A stretch of DNA of 14,578 bases from an uncultured Bacilli bacterium (GTDB lineage: Bacteria; Bacillota_I; Bacilli_A; RF39; UBA660), in the NCBI GenBank assembly GCA_944359595.1, contig CALVSV010000153.1, forward strand, positions 1 to 14,578, given 5' to 3'. The translations under genes and the position numbers were made by a program. Shown one piece after another: positions 14,243 through 14,578 of the stretch. Position 1 is the stretch's first letter. Each line of letters opens with the position of its first letter. The notes below the pieces were generated by a model. The model was given only the letters and a program-made list of their open reading frames with translations. It had not been told where the DNA came from and ran no database searches.

Positions 14243-14578
14243 TTAAAATTTATTGTTTTTATATTTCTTTCTATAATTTCTATCTCTTAATATTAAGTAT
14301 ATTTTTCTCTTAAAATTTTTATCATATTTACATTTTAATGGTGATGCATATTTTCCACTCTTATATAATTCTAACGCTTTTTTCTTATATTTTTCATTAG
14401 TAATATATTTTTTAATAATATATTTAGGCACAAAAGTAAGTAACATTTCATCTTTAATAAACTTTTTCTTTAATTTTTTATTATATATAACATCATCTAC
14501 TAAATATTTAACTAAATTATATCCACAAGCAGTTAAATAATAACTACTTCTAGCTTGTCTAGGATTTATTTCTAATAC
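14243..14578 (-). CDS. ATP-grasp ligase, C-terminal part (partial)
   Basis: The frame stays open from the TAA at 14245-14243 to the right edge, giving 111 residues; the N-terminus lies outside. The first visible residues read VLEINPRQARSSYY. The EINPR motif, in which Glu and Asn hold Mg-ATP, is the hallmark of ATP-grasp carboxylate-amine ligases, and the RQARSSYYLTACGYNL run fits such enzymes in Firmicutes. The remaining ~70 residues are a basic helical tail ending KKYKNNKF. The internal ATG at 14446 is not the real start, since the ATP-grasp motif lies upstream of it. The substrate cannot be told from this part. Its 3' end abuts the cdsA promoter, so it is a separate transcription unit or reads through into cdsA. 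Confidence 0.75.
   Translation of the reverse strand, partial: VLEINPRQARSSYYLTACGYNLVKYLVDDVIYNKKLKKKFIKDEMLLTFVPKYIIKKYITNEKYKKKALELYKSGKYASPLKCKYDKNFKRKIYLILRDRNYRKKYKNNKF

Noticed and set aside
1..14578. CRISPR arrays, insertion sequences, prophage genes, tRNA or rRNA genes
   Set aside because: No regularly spaced repeats, transposase or phage proteins, or cloverleaf-like RNA segments were seen; composition is even across the window.

Overview
The window is an AT-rich stretch of a low-GC Gram-positive chromosome. It uses the standard bacterial code: every Trp codon checked is TGG, and TGA ends the gene at 2716-3885. Strong AGGAGG-type ribosome sites and sigma-A-like promoters recur. A SEDS peptidoglycan polymerase implies a walled cell. 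Together with Bacilli-like gene pairs (der-gpsA, rplM-rpsI, cdsA near rseP), this points to an uncultured, possibly gut-associated, Bacilli/Erysipelotrichia-like lineage rather than a Mycoplasma. The taxonomic placement is inference.

Layout. All genes but one lie on the minus strand, so the window reads right to left in expression order. At the right edge is the 3' part of an ATP-grasp ligase (14243-14578). Next comes a promoter followed by a long collinear cluster: cdsA (CDP-diacylglycerol synthase), rseP (site-2 protease), a small unknown gene, an unusual RNB-domain ribonuclease-like gene, a COG2509-like flavoprotein, and pyrimidine-nucleoside phosphorylase. An intrinsic-terminator-like hairpin sits between the small unknown gene and the ribonuclease-like gene, so the cluster is probably attenuated or split there. 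A consensus promoter and a structured leader then drive rplM-rpsI. That unit converges on the only plus-strand gene, a RodA/FtsW-type gene, with a shared bidirectional terminator at 6213-6245.

Left of rodA are three accessory genes: a small protein with a possible SH3/CotO-like tail, an unknown 227-residue protein, and an overlapping transglutaminase-fold protein. These are followed by der-gpsA, a terminator, and the N-terminus of a membrane-anchored protein that runs off the left edge.

Functionally the window combines envelope biogenesis (cdsA, gpsA, rodA, rseP), ribosome production and assembly (rplM, rpsI, der) and nucleic-acid turnover or salvage (RNB protein, pdp). It is mostly housekeeping DNA; no mobile elements, CRISPR arrays or tRNA/rRNA genes were seen. 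The most unusual items are the RNB protein (new N-terminus, no OB/S1 domains, one metal-site Asp replaced by Cys), the hairpin before it, the rplM leader with a possible pseudoknot or Shine-Dalgarno switch, and the overlapping unknown/transglutaminase-like pair.
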